64,000 nucleotides of DNA, from positions 8,281,001-8,345,000 of the forward strand of contig OX424563.1 in assembly GCA_949152475.1 (NCBI GenBank), read 5' to 3'. The stretch comes from Terebella lapidaria (Eukaryota > Annelida > Polychaeta > Terebellida > Terebellidae). A program made the position numbers and the translations under genes. Positions 46,026-57,029 of this stretch are shown here, one piece after another (position 1 is the first letter of the stretch; each line of letters starts with the position of its first letter). The notes under the pieces were generated by a model. The model saw only the letters and a program-made list of their open reading frames with translations. It ran no database searches and was not told the DNA's origin.

Positions 46026-46285
46026 GACGAGTTAGTAACTCGCCACGGCAAGATAGTAACTCGCCACGGCGAGATAGCTAACTCGCCACGGCGAGATAGT
46101 TACTCGCCACGGCGAGATGGTAACTCGCCACGGCGAGATAGCTAACTCGCCACGGCGAGATAGTAACTCGCCACGGCAAGATAGCTAACTCGCCACAGCG
46201 AGATAGTAACTCGCCACGGCGAGATAGTAACTCGCCACGGCGAGATAAAAAAAAATTTTGCATGGCGGTAATACGCTTCCGTACA
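46026..46285 (-). repeat. Array of 10 short palindromes, inverted copy
   Basis: Ten CTCGCCACGGCGAG units (the complement of the array at 33.6 kb), then the A/T spacer and the flank CATGGCGGTAATACGCTTCC at 46,262. The flank continues as GTACAAATT here and TAAATTTG in the matching place at 33,590, so homology stops soon after the flank. A shared flank on one side with a variable unit number (10 against 13) is the signature of a mobile element ending in an unstable array. Confidence 0.8.
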
Positions 46286-46329
46286 AATTGACCCATTACT
46301 CTACCAGATTTCATCGACTTTGAATATAA

Positions 46330-46382
46330 CAACTGAACTAGTTTCTAGCAATATGTAACTGAACTAGTTTCTAGCAATATGT
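46330..46382 (+). repeat. 26-bp tandem duplication
   Basis: CTGAACTAGTTTCTAGCAAT occurs twice with a 26-bp period. Confidence 0.8.
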
Positions 46383-46848
46383 ATATATTCAAAATGAATC
46401 TTGCCACTGTCATGAATCTCTACGATGTATATTACACCTGGGTACATAACCATAGCCTACATTTGTGTCCATGAAGCTTCCGTTCACGATAAATTTACAT
46501 TCAACGTTTATGAAATGAAAAGGGAAGTTTAATAAATAATATCGGTAATGTAGTTCACATTGTCCTTGACCTTGTCAATCGACTTCAGCCGGTCCAAACT
46601 TGAACGCAATCATCTAAATAGAAACCCGGACATAAAACACGGCATGAACCGGACTCGAATACAACAGGGCATCACAACAATACCCAGGTTTGCTGGAGGT
46701 GTTAGCCGCCATTTGAAATGCCCAACAAATCAGGATTATGTGAGCGATTATGTCTAATAGTATGTTCTTTAGAGACATTCACCAAAGAACGGGAGTAATT
46801 GCCAACTCTGAGAGGCATTGAAAGGAGAATCCCAATTATCAATCAAAG

Positions 46849-47165
46849 AAAGATGTTTTATTTCCAGATATACACAAGACATGCTGAAATTCAAAATTAG
46901 AATATTTGTTGTAGATCAATATGGGGCACTGGGGCAGACAGTATTCAAATGTAAGTATCAATCAATTACCACCAATACACCTAAGATGTTTTATTTCCAG
47001 ATATACACAAGACATGCTGAAATTCAAAATTAGAATATTTGTTGTAGCTCAATATGGGGCACTGGGGCAGACAGACTTCATATGTAAGTATCAATCAATT
47101 AGCACCAATACACCTAGATTTTGATAATGTCAATAGCAAACGTAAAATACAACATTTTGCTACAG
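46849..47165 (-). mobile_element. MITE-like terminus, duplicated with 133-bp period
   Basis: Two tandem copies (46,851 and 46,984 start AGATGTTTTATTTCCAGATA) each end in GGGGCAGACAG, TGTAAGTATCAATCAATTA and CACCAATACACCTA, the outer end of the MITE family. The second continues into the family body (TTTTGATAATGTCAATAGCA, AAATACAACATTTTGC) to about 47,165. The duplication captures flank plus terminus, so it happened after insertion. Confidence 0.6.
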
Positions 47166-47560
47166 AAATCTAAAGTAACTTTTATGTCGGTCGTTTCATC
47201 AACAAATCTGCGCCTCTTGCATTTGTTTTTGTGGGTGATTAACTGAGCTTTGATCTGGTTGACAGACAATTGTCAGATACGTGTATTTAACATGACAATT
47301 TATTATTAAGGATCATGTATTATTATTGTCTGTGAAAAATGTTAAATTAAGTATGATTCAAATGCTTCATTATGCCTGATATGCTTCAAGTAGGCCTACA
47401 TACTATAACACTGGTGCCATGTACATAAAATGGGACGTGCACGCTTGAAACTAACTTCAGTGAAACCATCAACATATGTGGCGATTTTGCCCAAAGATCA
47501 CGACAGGAGATTTTTTCTAAACACTCTCTTGTTTCTGGTCGCTTCGTGTTCGAAGCACGT
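47166..47560. other. Unassigned, with a GC-block relative at its right
   Basis: 47,477-47,620 resembles the left part of the GC-rich block at 34,873 (see there). The rest has nothing I recognise. Confidence 0.4.
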
Positions 47561-47564
47561 GCGT

Positions 47565-47612
47565 CGCTTAGTGACGTATTTTGTCTTTTATCGATCCACT
47601 GTACTGAAACAA
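47565..47612 (+). repeat. Inverted repeat I1, left arm
   Basis: GTCTTTTATCGATCCACTGT with ACTGAAACAATGGTTTTA-like continuation pairs with the complement of 49,848-49,903 (CAGTACAGTGGATCGATAAA and AGACAATA). In the right arm part of the sequence is present twice (GTCAGTACAGTGGATCG at 49,845 and 49,873). The two arms bracket the SINE pair and an AGGTCA element fragment, about 2.3 kb. Confidence 0.6.
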
Positions 47613-47684
47613 TGGTTTTATGTCATCTCTCGTGCTCACGACTCTAGTATAAATAATGTGGCCGCACTTTGTGTGGCTGGAGGG

Positions 47685-47890
47685 GGCGGGATGGTGCAGT
47701 AGCAGAGCGCTCGGCCCATGATCTACAGGTCGTGGTTTCGAGTTCGCTCAGCGCCACTTGCACAGTGGGTAGGCAGACAGTAGTCTTGCATGATTTCCGA
47801 ACTCTAACTGATGCACTAAGAACTCTTGCATGATTTTATGATGGATGCGGAGGTGGGGACCTCCACAAAAACACCTAATAATACGAGAAA
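47685..47890 (+). mobile_element. tRNA-Met-derived SINE
   Basis: The head at 47,685-47,756 resembles an initiator or elongator tRNA-Met gene: A-box-like GTGCAGTAGCAGAGCGCTC, an anticodon-loop region CCCATGATC with CAT, AGGTCGTGGTTTCGAGTTC as variable arm plus B-box, and a terminal GCGCCA. The acceptor stem pairs only in part, so this is not a working tRNA gene. A body of about 130 bp follows with GTGGGTAGGCAGACAG and a hairpin, GGAGGTGGGGACCTCC (47,849-47,864). RNA polymerase III transcription from the internal boxes is the family's usual mode. Confidence 0.6.
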
Positions 47891-48796
47891 TTGTTAATTT
47901 TATGAGTAACCAACCATATCACGGAACATTTAAGTAACTCATTGTGATAGGGACGAAGTTTCGGTAAAAATAAACAACGTTTTGTGTTCGAAATGTCTTA
48001 CACTGAAATGAAGGATGATCAAAAGAAATAGCCGCCGAGTGAAATAATGGGTTGTATTTCTGTCGTCGCCGTTTATTTACAAGGTACATGGCAATCTACA
48101 CAGCCATACAGACATGTTCTATGGTACTTTTTTAACTCTTGCAGCAAAATATTATCTATAATCATCACATATAACGTTTCAAATTATTTATGCATATGTA
48201 CGCACTCTAACATGATTGGCAAAAACCTAGCATCTCACTCTTGCATGATTCGACGTGATCGAACCTTTGCAGACCGAGACAGAGATCTCTGTGATGGAGA
48301 CACGTGTTAATAAATATAAATGGTGCATCCTTAAGCAAGTTATGCTTAAGCAAGTTATGCTAGAATGAATCGTTGCACCAGATAACTATCCGATAATTCA
48401 TTCATTTAGATAGCAGATGGTTTCTCTGTTACTGTAACCTAACATCTCACCCGAGAAGAGGCCATCGGCTCTGCATGGAAATTTGTCAGTAGCCTATACT
48501 AAATAAGATGTCTACTTTCCGAAAAGAGAAAACAAAATTGGGGTCACCTGCGGATGCTCCCTCGTGGACAATATTCCACGACTGTTTTTTCCCATAAACA
48601 TTCTCCAGCTGCACTGCCGTCTGGTCTCGTGGATATATACTAGATCATATCAAATTATGGCTTTGCAACCAGAGTTACCAAATTTATTACCGGAAACCCC
48701 CGTAAACAAGCCCGTCCGTTCATTTGCCCATGAGTGTATTTACTGATTTTTTTTCGAAAATATATATTTGTTGTTTTTAGCTTACCAGTCCATAGA
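47891..48796. other. Unassigned stretch
   Basis: No gene recognised. A 16-bp AAGCAAGTTATGCT-type tandem duplication is at 48,333-48,361. 48,523-48,548 resembles part of the foldback MITE arm at 29,120-29,148. Confidence 0.4.
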
Positions 48797-49212
48797 GGGA
48801 ATGATATATGCCAAATATTCTGATGACCTTGAATTTGACCTTTGACCTCATTTTCAAGGTCAGAGCACAAAAATGGCTAGTATCTTGTGTATTTTTTACT
48901 TTACAGCTCAGGAATCAATTGTGGACATATAAGAAATGATATATGCTGAATATTGTCGTGACCTAGAGTATGACCTTTGACTTCATTGTCAGGGTCAGAA
49001 CACAAAATGACTAATATCTCGCTTATTTAACTACTTTACAGCTTTGGAATCATTTATGAACATGTACATGTTTGGAATATCCTTGCAACGAATGAATTAA
49101 TATTCTTGCGACCTCGAATTTGATCTTTGACCATACTTTCAAGGTCCCTGAACAAATTGGCTAAGATCTACAACATATATTGTCGGTAACCTTCCTTAGC
49201 CCTTGGAATAAA
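48797..49212 (+). mobile_element. AGGTCA-rich element fragment, copy 4
   Basis: About three 133-bp units in the same orientation as copy 1 (ATTTGACCTTTGACCTCATT at 48,833), then the closing GTCGGTAACC and a decayed hairpin (TTAGCCCTTGG, AATAAA). The palindromic head and CG-rich part are missing, so it is truncated on its left side. Confidence 0.65.
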
Positions 49213-49439
49213 TTTTACAAACATATATCACGATGAAATAACTACCAGTATTCAAATCTGGAAGTGAACATAATGCATTAATTAGGCCCTACTAAGATTT
49301 AGGTGACGGCAACACCTGTCAAACTCTGTTGTATGCTACCTGATGTGCCTCCACGCTGGAATGAGGTTCACCCCAGATCATTGAGAAAATACATCTGTAA
49401 AATAAGTTTATTAACAGCCACATAAATTATGGGGAAAAA

Positions 49440-49800
49440 CACATGGCATACCACGTTTTATTTGGGAGGAATCATGCAAGAGTGGGGAGGTACATCATGC
49501 AAGAGTTCGGATTTGTTTTTTGGCGTTTTGTTTACGCAAGAGTTCTTAGCGATCAGTTAGAGTTCGGAAATCATGCAAGAGTACTGTCTGCCTACCCACC
49601 GTCACTTGTTCCTGAAAACCTCCCACGCCAGTGCAGCCCGACTGGCGGTAAAAACAAAGGCCGGGTGGTGTCAGAGACTGTCTATGGTATGTGGCACCTA
49701 AAAGATCCCTTGGGATGTATCGTAAAGAGTAGGGGATTTCCCCGATCCCGGGTTTCTGTCTAGGGGGCATATCATCGAGTTATGGCGCCCACAACCAAAA
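49440..49800 (-). mobile_element. SINE-like element, reversed
   Basis: The complement shares GGTGGGTAGGCAGACAGTA and the following CTTGCATGATTTCCGAACTC with the SINE at 47,765-47,810. Its other part (49,690-49,770) has GTGTGGCACCTAAAAGATCC-like sequence with a CCCGATCCCGGGTTTC palindrome-rich stretch, a style common in invertebrate SINE bodies. ATCATGCAAGAGT words repeat several times at 49,475-49,580. No tRNA-like head is clear. Probably a related SINE, or a composite. Confidence 0.5.
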
Positions 49801-50680
49801 TGTGTGGCCGGAGTTGTCACAGAGTGAGACGTAAAGTCATTTTGTCAGTACAGTGGATCGTAAAGCCATTGTGTCAGTACAGTGGATCGATAAAAGACAA
49901 TATGTGTTATGATGACGTGTTATGATGTGATGTATGACATGACATCAGTTCCTGATAATTAGTAATACATTTTAATGCAAAAGGGTTTTACAAAGTTCAA
50001 AATTTTACAAATTATCAGGAACTTTCACAAAGTTCCTGATAATTAGTAATACATTTTATTGCAAAATGGTTTTATTGCAATAGGGCTTACGAATTTCTCT
50101 ACCATATACATGAATACATTCCGTAAATCTGGTATTTTACCGTACAATGACCAATACACAACCAAATTTGAATGATATTCCAGCTATTTCACCGCAGAGC
50201 ATCGTACAGTAAACATGAACAGGGTACACCGCACACATTTTTCAAGAAACAACTGCTATTTAGACAGCGACGTGCAAATCAAAGCTTCGCACACACTTAT
50301 GATGTTCTACTGAACCACAAATGACATAAACCTGCAAGCATATGAGCATATTTGAAGCAATATCTGACGGAAAATGCCCCGAAATTGTCAGATTTTCGTG
50401 GACAACTTCGGGGTGGATGCGGGCGGGACCAAAATATAACAAAACTCAAGTGAATATTGACAGACTTCTATTTTATATGTGACCATGGAACATTCGGACA
50501 CTAAACTGTGACACTCCAAACCTGTTTTTTTGCTGCTGGGAATAGCACAAAAACTGTCAGAATTAGTTAACATGAGCAGTGTACACATCCGGGTAGCGCT
50601 TGTAGCTTTCAATATTGTACGCAGCTCTTCGTTTACACCCAGTGAACCTACAAAATTATTTAGACCATGCAATAGATGTC
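49801..50680. other. Right arm of I1 and local duplications
   Basis: 49,835-49,905 is the right arm of inverted repeat I1. At 49,946-50,080 GTTCCTGATAATTAGTAATACATTTTA-like sequence occurs twice, with an inverted AATTATCAGGAACTT between. 50,081-50,680 has only opposed short frames and no recognised domain. Confidence 0.5.
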
Positions 50681-50800
50681 TGTCAAGTACATAAGTACAT
50701 ACCTAATCACAAGTCAAAATCTATGCTTTACTGAGTTTATGGTATTCTCGGGGACATATTTAACGTCCATCAGCAGTGACACGGGCTCAGTAGTATGTCT
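50680..50800 (-). mobile_element. Outer segment of the MITE family, solo
   Basis: GTCAAGTACATAAGTACATA, CCTAATCACAAGTCAAAAT, ACTGAGTTTATGGTATTCTC and CATCAGCAGTGACACGGGCT match the outer segment at 17,510-17,590 and 21,150-21,250. The inner body is missing. Confidence 0.55.
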
Positions 50801-50882
50801 GGTGTTCATCCTGCATTTGCTGAGTTATTTCAGACAACCAATGGTGTTCATCCTGCATTTGGTGAGTTATTTCAGACAACGG
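50797..50882 (+). repeat. 43-bp tandem duplication
   Basis: GGTGTTCATCCTGCATTTG, then TGAGTTATTTCAGACAAC, is present twice in a row with one or two differences. Confidence 0.75.
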
Positions 50883-50899
50883 CTGATGCTGGCTGATGT

Positions 50900-51680
50900 T
50901 CTATTGCATCAGAGATAATTTTCCTGGACTGGATATATATTTTGACACTCATTCGCATAACGGGTATTATCCATGACACATACATTACGACCATATGATG
51001 AAAATTCGTCTCATGAAAAATTGCGAGCTCTTCTGGTAACCGTAATGCACAAATTGGTCTTGAAAAGTCTCCTATTTGGCTAGAATGATAGCTTGTTCCC
51101 ATGTGTTTACGAAGTTCTGTTTCGCAAATTGTTGTCTGTTCATTACATAATATGAATGGTCTTCATTCAGGTTTTAGTAACTGATTTTTTTCATATGAAA
51201 AATTAATATATTATACCGTGTTGATGCCAGAGTGACCCATCATTCGAATATAATGACTATAATAATCACTAAGTGATGATATACTTCGGATCCAGATGTT
51301 TGGTTGGAAAGTTCATCTCAGTTTTTATTGTCATGATCGTTTTTACCAACATCGCACCAAGGCGCCATGTTGGTAGTGTTCACAAATTACTGCCATGTTG
51401 GATCCGAATATTACGCATCTAAGTTGTAAGTTGTATTTTGTGTTGAAGCTGTGTAGGTTAGGTGATTTGAGCGTTTTACAACACCCGCCCCAACACCCCC
51501 ACCCTATTGCACTGAATATACTCTTGGTTGTGATAGTATGGTCGAAACATCTCAATCACCTTTTAGTATGTATCTCATTGCAATGTCGCTTCTAGATTGT
51601 GATAACCTCACTTGGGTATCGTTTTGAATGACGTCATATTTAACTGCAATGCTTTCGTTTACGAATCAGTCATATCGCGC
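50900..51680. other. Unassigned stretch
   Basis: Opposed short frames only. A C-rich CACCCGCCCCAACACCCCCA tract lies near 51,482. 51,090-51,150 may be weakly related to 21,525-21,590. Confidence 0.4.
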
Positions 51681-51689
51681 CAGTACGCC

Positions 51690-52460
51690 AGGCCCATAGG
51701 AACCACAGAGGTTAAGGTATTCGGTTGCATGACATGACGCTGGTTACCCTCGCTCCGATAGGGGAAGAGAGTATGGCATTTGGGTTTGTCTGTATATATA
51801 TGTCTGTTCGGGCATGTAACGCGGAAATGGATGGCATTATGGATGACCTTTGACCTTGACCTTAAATTTTTTCGCTGAGATGGCATTTTTCGTTTCCGTC
51901 GATATCTCGAAAACGGTGAGTCGTAGAGTGAAACGGACGTTATTTTCGGACTCGTCGCCCTAGACAAACATGTATTAAGGGTATTAGGGAGGGATGACCT
52001 TTGACCTTGACCTTAAATTTTTACGCTGAGTCGGCAGTTTTCGTTTTCGCCGATATCTCATAAACGGTGCGTCTGAGAGCGAAACGGAGGTTATTTTCGG
52101 ACTCGTGGCCCTAGACAAACATCTCTAAATACTATTAGGGATGACCTTTGACCTTGACCTCAAATTTTTACGCTGAATCAGCATTTTTCGTTTTCGTCGA
52201 TATCTCGTATACGGTGCGTCTGAGAGCGACCTTTAAGGGGAACTAGGGATGACCTTTGACCTTGACCTGGAATTTTTTTGCAGCGTCGCGTCTGCATCAC
52301 ACTGAAACTGTGCTTCGTATAGCGAAACGGCAATACATGTAATTGCACAAATGTCTTATAGGTCTCATTGGGAGCTTATCATGTTTTTGCATTTGGTTTT
52401 TTTCATGCATCACACTGAAATGCCCTCAAGGCCTTTAGGCCTTGACGTCTAGTTTTAGAT
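51690..52460 (+). mobile_element. GACCTTTGACC tandem element, second type
   Basis: A unique left part (51,690-51,840) leads into four units starting GGATGACCTTTGACCTTGAC (51,841, 51,991, 52,138 and 52,246). Each is followed by AAATTTTT, CGCTGA, GGCA.TTTTCGTTT, CGATATCTC, ACGGTG.GTC and GACTCG.CGCCCTAGACA-like words; the third and fourth are shorter. It differs in unit sequence from the AGGTCA elements at 13 and 36 kb but carries the same TGACCTTTGACCT word. It closes with CAAGGCCTTTAGGCCTTGA, a hairpin at 52,427-52,446. No protein is encoded. Confidence 0.7.
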
Positions 52461-52934
52461 TATATGATTCATAATGATTTGTTTTCGCGGCAGAAAAATA
52501 TTGCTAGACATATATCCAATGATACAACTTCAATTGTGAATCTTATGTTATGTACAAATGCAGTGGGCATAAAAGATTCAGCATATTTCTGTATTAATCC
52601 TTTGAAGTTCACCCAAAATATACCATGCAGAACGCACTGAATATAATATATTTTTTGTCACTCTGATTTTTATATTTATCTGCCTAAAAGCCTAACGATA
52701 TTAAGTATGGATAGACAATATGTGGATAGACAAATGATACCAGAAATCATATTTCTAAACTATGAGATTATGCATTTTTCATATCTTCGTCAATGTGTCA
52801 GTTGTTATTTGACAACGGTTTTCTGACTCAACATATATGGATGTGTTACCTGTGTGTTCTACAATTCGACTACATGAATATTCCACATCATGGTTATATC
52901 AGGCAAATGGTTCCAGAAACCTATGTCTTGATCG
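52461..52934. other. AT-rich stretch, nothing recognised
   Basis: No frame or repeat that I can support. Confidence 0.45.
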
Positions 52935-53085
52935 CACTTGATTATAGAAGATGTACCATAATTAACACACTCAAGGTCGTGTGCGATCATTTCTACCTCC
53001 AGAATGTCAGCATCGTGAGTGTAGAAAGGGCATGGTATTGCACATAACTACCACACCGACCGAGAGATGTCATCACATGTATCAT
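52935..53085 (+). repeat. Ancient dispersed segment F4, copy 2
   Basis: Direct match of 10,015-10,165: GATTATAGAAGATGTACCAT, GAGTGTAGAAAGGGCATGGT and ATTGCACATAAC. About 75% identical by eye. Confidence 0.55.
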
Positions 53086-53990
53086 ATTTCCCCCATAGTT
53101 CATATGCTGCACTGTGAAACAGAACGAGTCATTATTTTTATTTGAAAAATCTCTGCATTGGGTCGTCGTGCACATGGTGCAGTTGAAACATAGAGCCATC
53201 AGAATTCATGATCTGTCGTTCACATGTAACAACATTTTGATGTAACTCATTTTCTAACTATTCATAGGAGAAAGGCGTATGAGGACGTACTGTTATCACC
53301 TGTCACAACGGCCCAACAGACTAATAGACGACCACGCCATTGAAAATGTATCCTTGTATGATGTGAGGCGTTTTGAAATAAAACGGATTCGATTTGAATT
53401 TTCCGGTTATCACTGTGTTAATTTACATAATCAAAAACCAATCCCACTAAAACGGGATACTGCCATTGAGTAAAACGGGGTACTGCCATTGAGTGGCTGT
53501 GATATCTAGGCACTTCTAATATGATTATACACACTGATTTCTGATCGTCCCGTGTACGATTACTATTGTTGTGAGCGTGTACCCCTATTTTGTGACATGA
53601 TAATTCTGACGTACTGTCTTGCTACATTAATACATATCTGATTCAGTAATGGCGACTAACAGTAATTTGAACTGATTATAGTTTGTCATTCTGTCGCGAC
53701 TGTAATAGCTGACTGAGAACTGAGGGAGGATGGCATATACCTGCCACAAATGAGTCTTACTTATGATTGGTTAGCAAACAATTTTAATTATTCATTAACA
53801 ATATTAGTTTTATTTTATTTTATTTCGCACTTCTCATGTATCCTTCTCTTCAAGCCCCGCTTAGAATGAAGCCTTCAAATGCACATATCATTTCCCAATT
53901 GCAGGTGTTTCATGTCATGTCGTCTAACTATGAGACTTCTCGTGGAAATGATCTATCCCACGTTTTTTAAACAAGGATACAGATTGCGTT
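53086..53990. other. Unassigned, with a 23-bp tandem repeat
   Basis: AAAACGGGATACTGCCATTG and AAAACGGGGTACTGCCATTG lie in tandem at 53,449-53,494. The frame at 53,279-53,473 has no recognised domain. Confidence 0.4.
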
Positions 53991-53996
53991 TGTTAA

Positions 53997-54886
53997 AGTA
54001 CTAGTAGCATGCAAATATGAGGTGTACTCATATGAAAGATCTCATTGATCTGAGCAAAATGGTCTTTACGGCATGTCAATATCACTATCTGTTCAAAAGT
54101 TAAAGCCATTTAAACCTACCATTTCGGCACTACATTACAGAAAAGTTTCAGCAAGTCATTATTATGCAAATTAGATGTTAATGAGAAATCATGACGTCAT
54201 GAGGGGAACAAAATTCAATTAGGATTTTTTAGACCATGAAAAAATGATTCTTATTGAAGGTTCTGACGATCTGACTAGTGCATATTGTTATGTATCACAA
54301 ATAGTCAATATCCACACTAACTATCCACACTACTGTTGCTATGGTTACCAGTCTTTCCCTAGAGCCTTAGTTACCCATGGTTGCCATGGCTGTTAAAATG
54401 ACAAGTCAAGCTTGCAGACTTTCTGTCGATTATTTATGAATTAAATCAATATAGTGCTCGAGTCAGCACCGTTTTTATTTTGTGCATACCCTATTATAAG
54501 TGGGTTTCTGGCATTAGCAACCACGGTTGCTAAGGGCGATACGAGGTCACTGGTTGCCTTGACAACAACCTAGAAAGTGAAAACACTGATTATTCATATT
54601 GAACACTGTATGGAATACGTTTTCATGAATTATCATAACACTAAATGAATGAATAATGCATATTAAAGTACCTAATTAAAACAGTTCCCCTGATGACGTC
54701 ATGAATTTCTCATTTGCATACTAATTAGCTAAATGATTTTGAAAAAGCAAATATGCAGAGTTCAATCTTCAAAGTGCTGTAACTTTCGAACGGATTGTGA
54801 TAATTACATGCCGTAAAAACCATTTTGCTCAGATCAATGAAATCTTTCATATAAGCTCATATCATATTTGCACTTCACTAGTACTT
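53997..54886. mobile_element. TTAA-flanked foldback element, 890 bp
   Basis: Flanked by TTAA on both sides (53,993-53,996 and 54,887-54,890), as left by piggyBac-type transposition. Termini are AGTACTAGT and ACTAGTACT. The arms (about 53,997-54,235 and 54,662-54,886) are inverted repeats at roughly 75%: GCAAATATGA, CATATGAAAGAT, CATTGATCTGAGCAAAATGG and a TTTACGGCATGT word. Each arm carries a perfect TGACGTCA (54,192 and 54,694). The centre holds GTTGCTATGGTTACC and AGCAACCACGGTTGCT, close to RFX X-box sites. No transposase, so non-autonomous. Confidence 0.8.
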
Positions 54887-54890
54887 TAAT

Positions 54891-56784
54891 GTTTACACGA
54901 AATGACTCAGTCTCAGTATTAAGTCATTGAGTGTTATTGTGTATTCCAGTAATACTTAATACTTAGGTTTGTCTCTCATGGGACATCCGTTCGATACAAC
55001 ATTATTATTACACTCATAATCATTATTGGAATACATTTCTGAATATCTCAATTCTATTCGAAATGATTTGGGTCAGGGCAGCGAGGAGTACAACGGGGTT
55101 AATTCCAATTTATCTAACTGGAATTTCTTCCCAAGATAATAGCTATCATTGCATATTGATTTTGATTACGCCAATACGCAATCGATATATTTATCCATGT
55201 CACATACACGTCACAATGAAGTTGATGAAATGTGCCACATACTGAGTTCGTGTTAATTTTTACACACGGGAAGCAACTTCACAACATCGAATGCAATTGA
55301 ATTATACATTGCGGTGCATTCAAAAGACTTTCAGTTATCCCCTATTCATTTGAAATTTGTTTGCCATAGTAGGATGAGTGGGTTGTCAATGCAGACATTC
55401 TACTCGTGAAGATCGTGAGTAAATGGTTCAGCTAAACATCGTTCAGTTAAGCATCGTTTAATTCATTGATAGGTACACCTAAAGTCGGCGCATAATTTAT
55501 TGGCGCGAACCTATCTCGTCATATCTCATAATTTTCTGACTTGTATAAATTGAAATTGATAGAAAGTGAAAACGGCACTGTGACCATGATGAATCAATGG
55601 CTGTTTTTCTGTCGTGTGCGTTTCTCATCCGTATATTTAGGAAAATGTATTTCCTTATGGGGTTTCAAAATGCCAATTCTAGCTTGCCATTTTGATGCCG
55701 TATGGATTGAGACAAATCAATGGAACAGCCGATCTGAATAGGGGTCATCTCAAAGAAAATACAATAGTCACAAATGAAAATTTGTTTGCTTACACGTGCT
55801 TTAAAATACTTGCCATTCAAGAAATCACAATCACACAATATCCACTTGAGTTATTCAGGCCGATTCTGATCATACTCCGAACAGTTACGGAAGTTGAAAG
55901 ACAACTTCATGTTTCGTTCGTATATATTATATGAATACATGTATGGTATATCATGGTATATAGGGTACATGTATTTTGGCGCATCTGCCACAGAATATAA
56001 GCCTATGTGCGGTACGTTGAAATTTATTATAATCAATACTATGATCACATTATTATGATCGCTCTTTTGTTTGATTGATCAACAGCGCAATCCAGCACAA
56101 ACATTTTGACATTATTTTCTGAAATCAGGTATGGCATCCTTAAGCAATACTGGGCTGAGCTATATAATTTGACTCAGAGGACTCAAGCCAGGCCAAAGCG
56201 AGCATAGCCGGAGACGATACAAAGTTGGTCAAAAATTAGGCACCCCAAATCCTCAATTCACATATTGCTGAATATTGAATATGTTCATTTGTTTAGCGAT
56301 AACAATATACTGCAAACAAACATAATTTTGTGTCCTATCCTGTCTGTGACATATAGTTTCTCGCCCAAATATACAATATTACGCTCAGCCATTCCGGGAT
56401 ATCAAACTGAGCAGTATCCGTTTCTGAACAGCATAACATCATCACATGTAATTTTTCGGACCGTTGCCCACCACTGGTCAGACCAATGATTTTTCTTTGC
56501 ATTATGAGCTATTGCATTGACATTCACCACTCTTTTGACTGTATGCTTTCCCGCTCGTTGATACAATGGTGAATGTTTAGAATCGTATTTATTGAGATAA
56601 TATTCTTCTGTCTGAAAAACAAACTTCGAATTCACGTCATAGTCTTGTTCAAACGTTGCCTGAATTGCTTATAATACAAGTCTGTAAGTTCCGAGATTTC
56701 ATCAGATATGTTCGCGCCAATATTATGTGCCGACTTTAGCTAGTCCTTGTCGTTCTCTGATAGAGGCCTTGCTAGTATTAATGT
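54891..56784. other. AT-rich stretch, no supported gene
   Basis: Frames are all below 85 codons and overlap on both strands. I see no domain and no convincing repeat match. If F2 continues upstream of 56,785 its partner should be above 22,510 in reverse, but I found no match there. Confidence 0.45.
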
Positions 56785-56910
56785 TCCAGATGTCGAATGC
56801 AGCAATCAGATGATGACCGTCATTTTCGAAGGTTACATGGCGGATGTGATTAGGGGATGACATTGACTTTGAACTCATGCTGACTCTGTGATTATGCATA
56901 CACTCTCTAC
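56785..56910 (+). repeat. Ancient segment F2, early anchor
   Basis: Forward partner of reversed 22,365-22,510 (AATCAGATGATGACCGTCAT, GTTACATGGCGGATGT, TGACTCTGTGATTATG). The reverse frame here reads HIRHVTFENDGHHLIA, similar to YIRHVAFKHGGHHLIA at 22.4 kb. Confidence 0.55.
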
Positions 56911-57029
56911 ATTCAGCCAAACAGGTATCCATGATAAGTTGTATAGACAGATTTGACCAATCAGGATAATATGTATAAGTATTTCACGTTATAGAAACAA
57001 CCAGATTCACCCATCAGGCAAAATTGTGG

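Noticed and set aside
47685-47756. Functional tRNA-Met gene
   Set aside because: The acceptor stem does not pair fully and the sequence continues into a SINE body.
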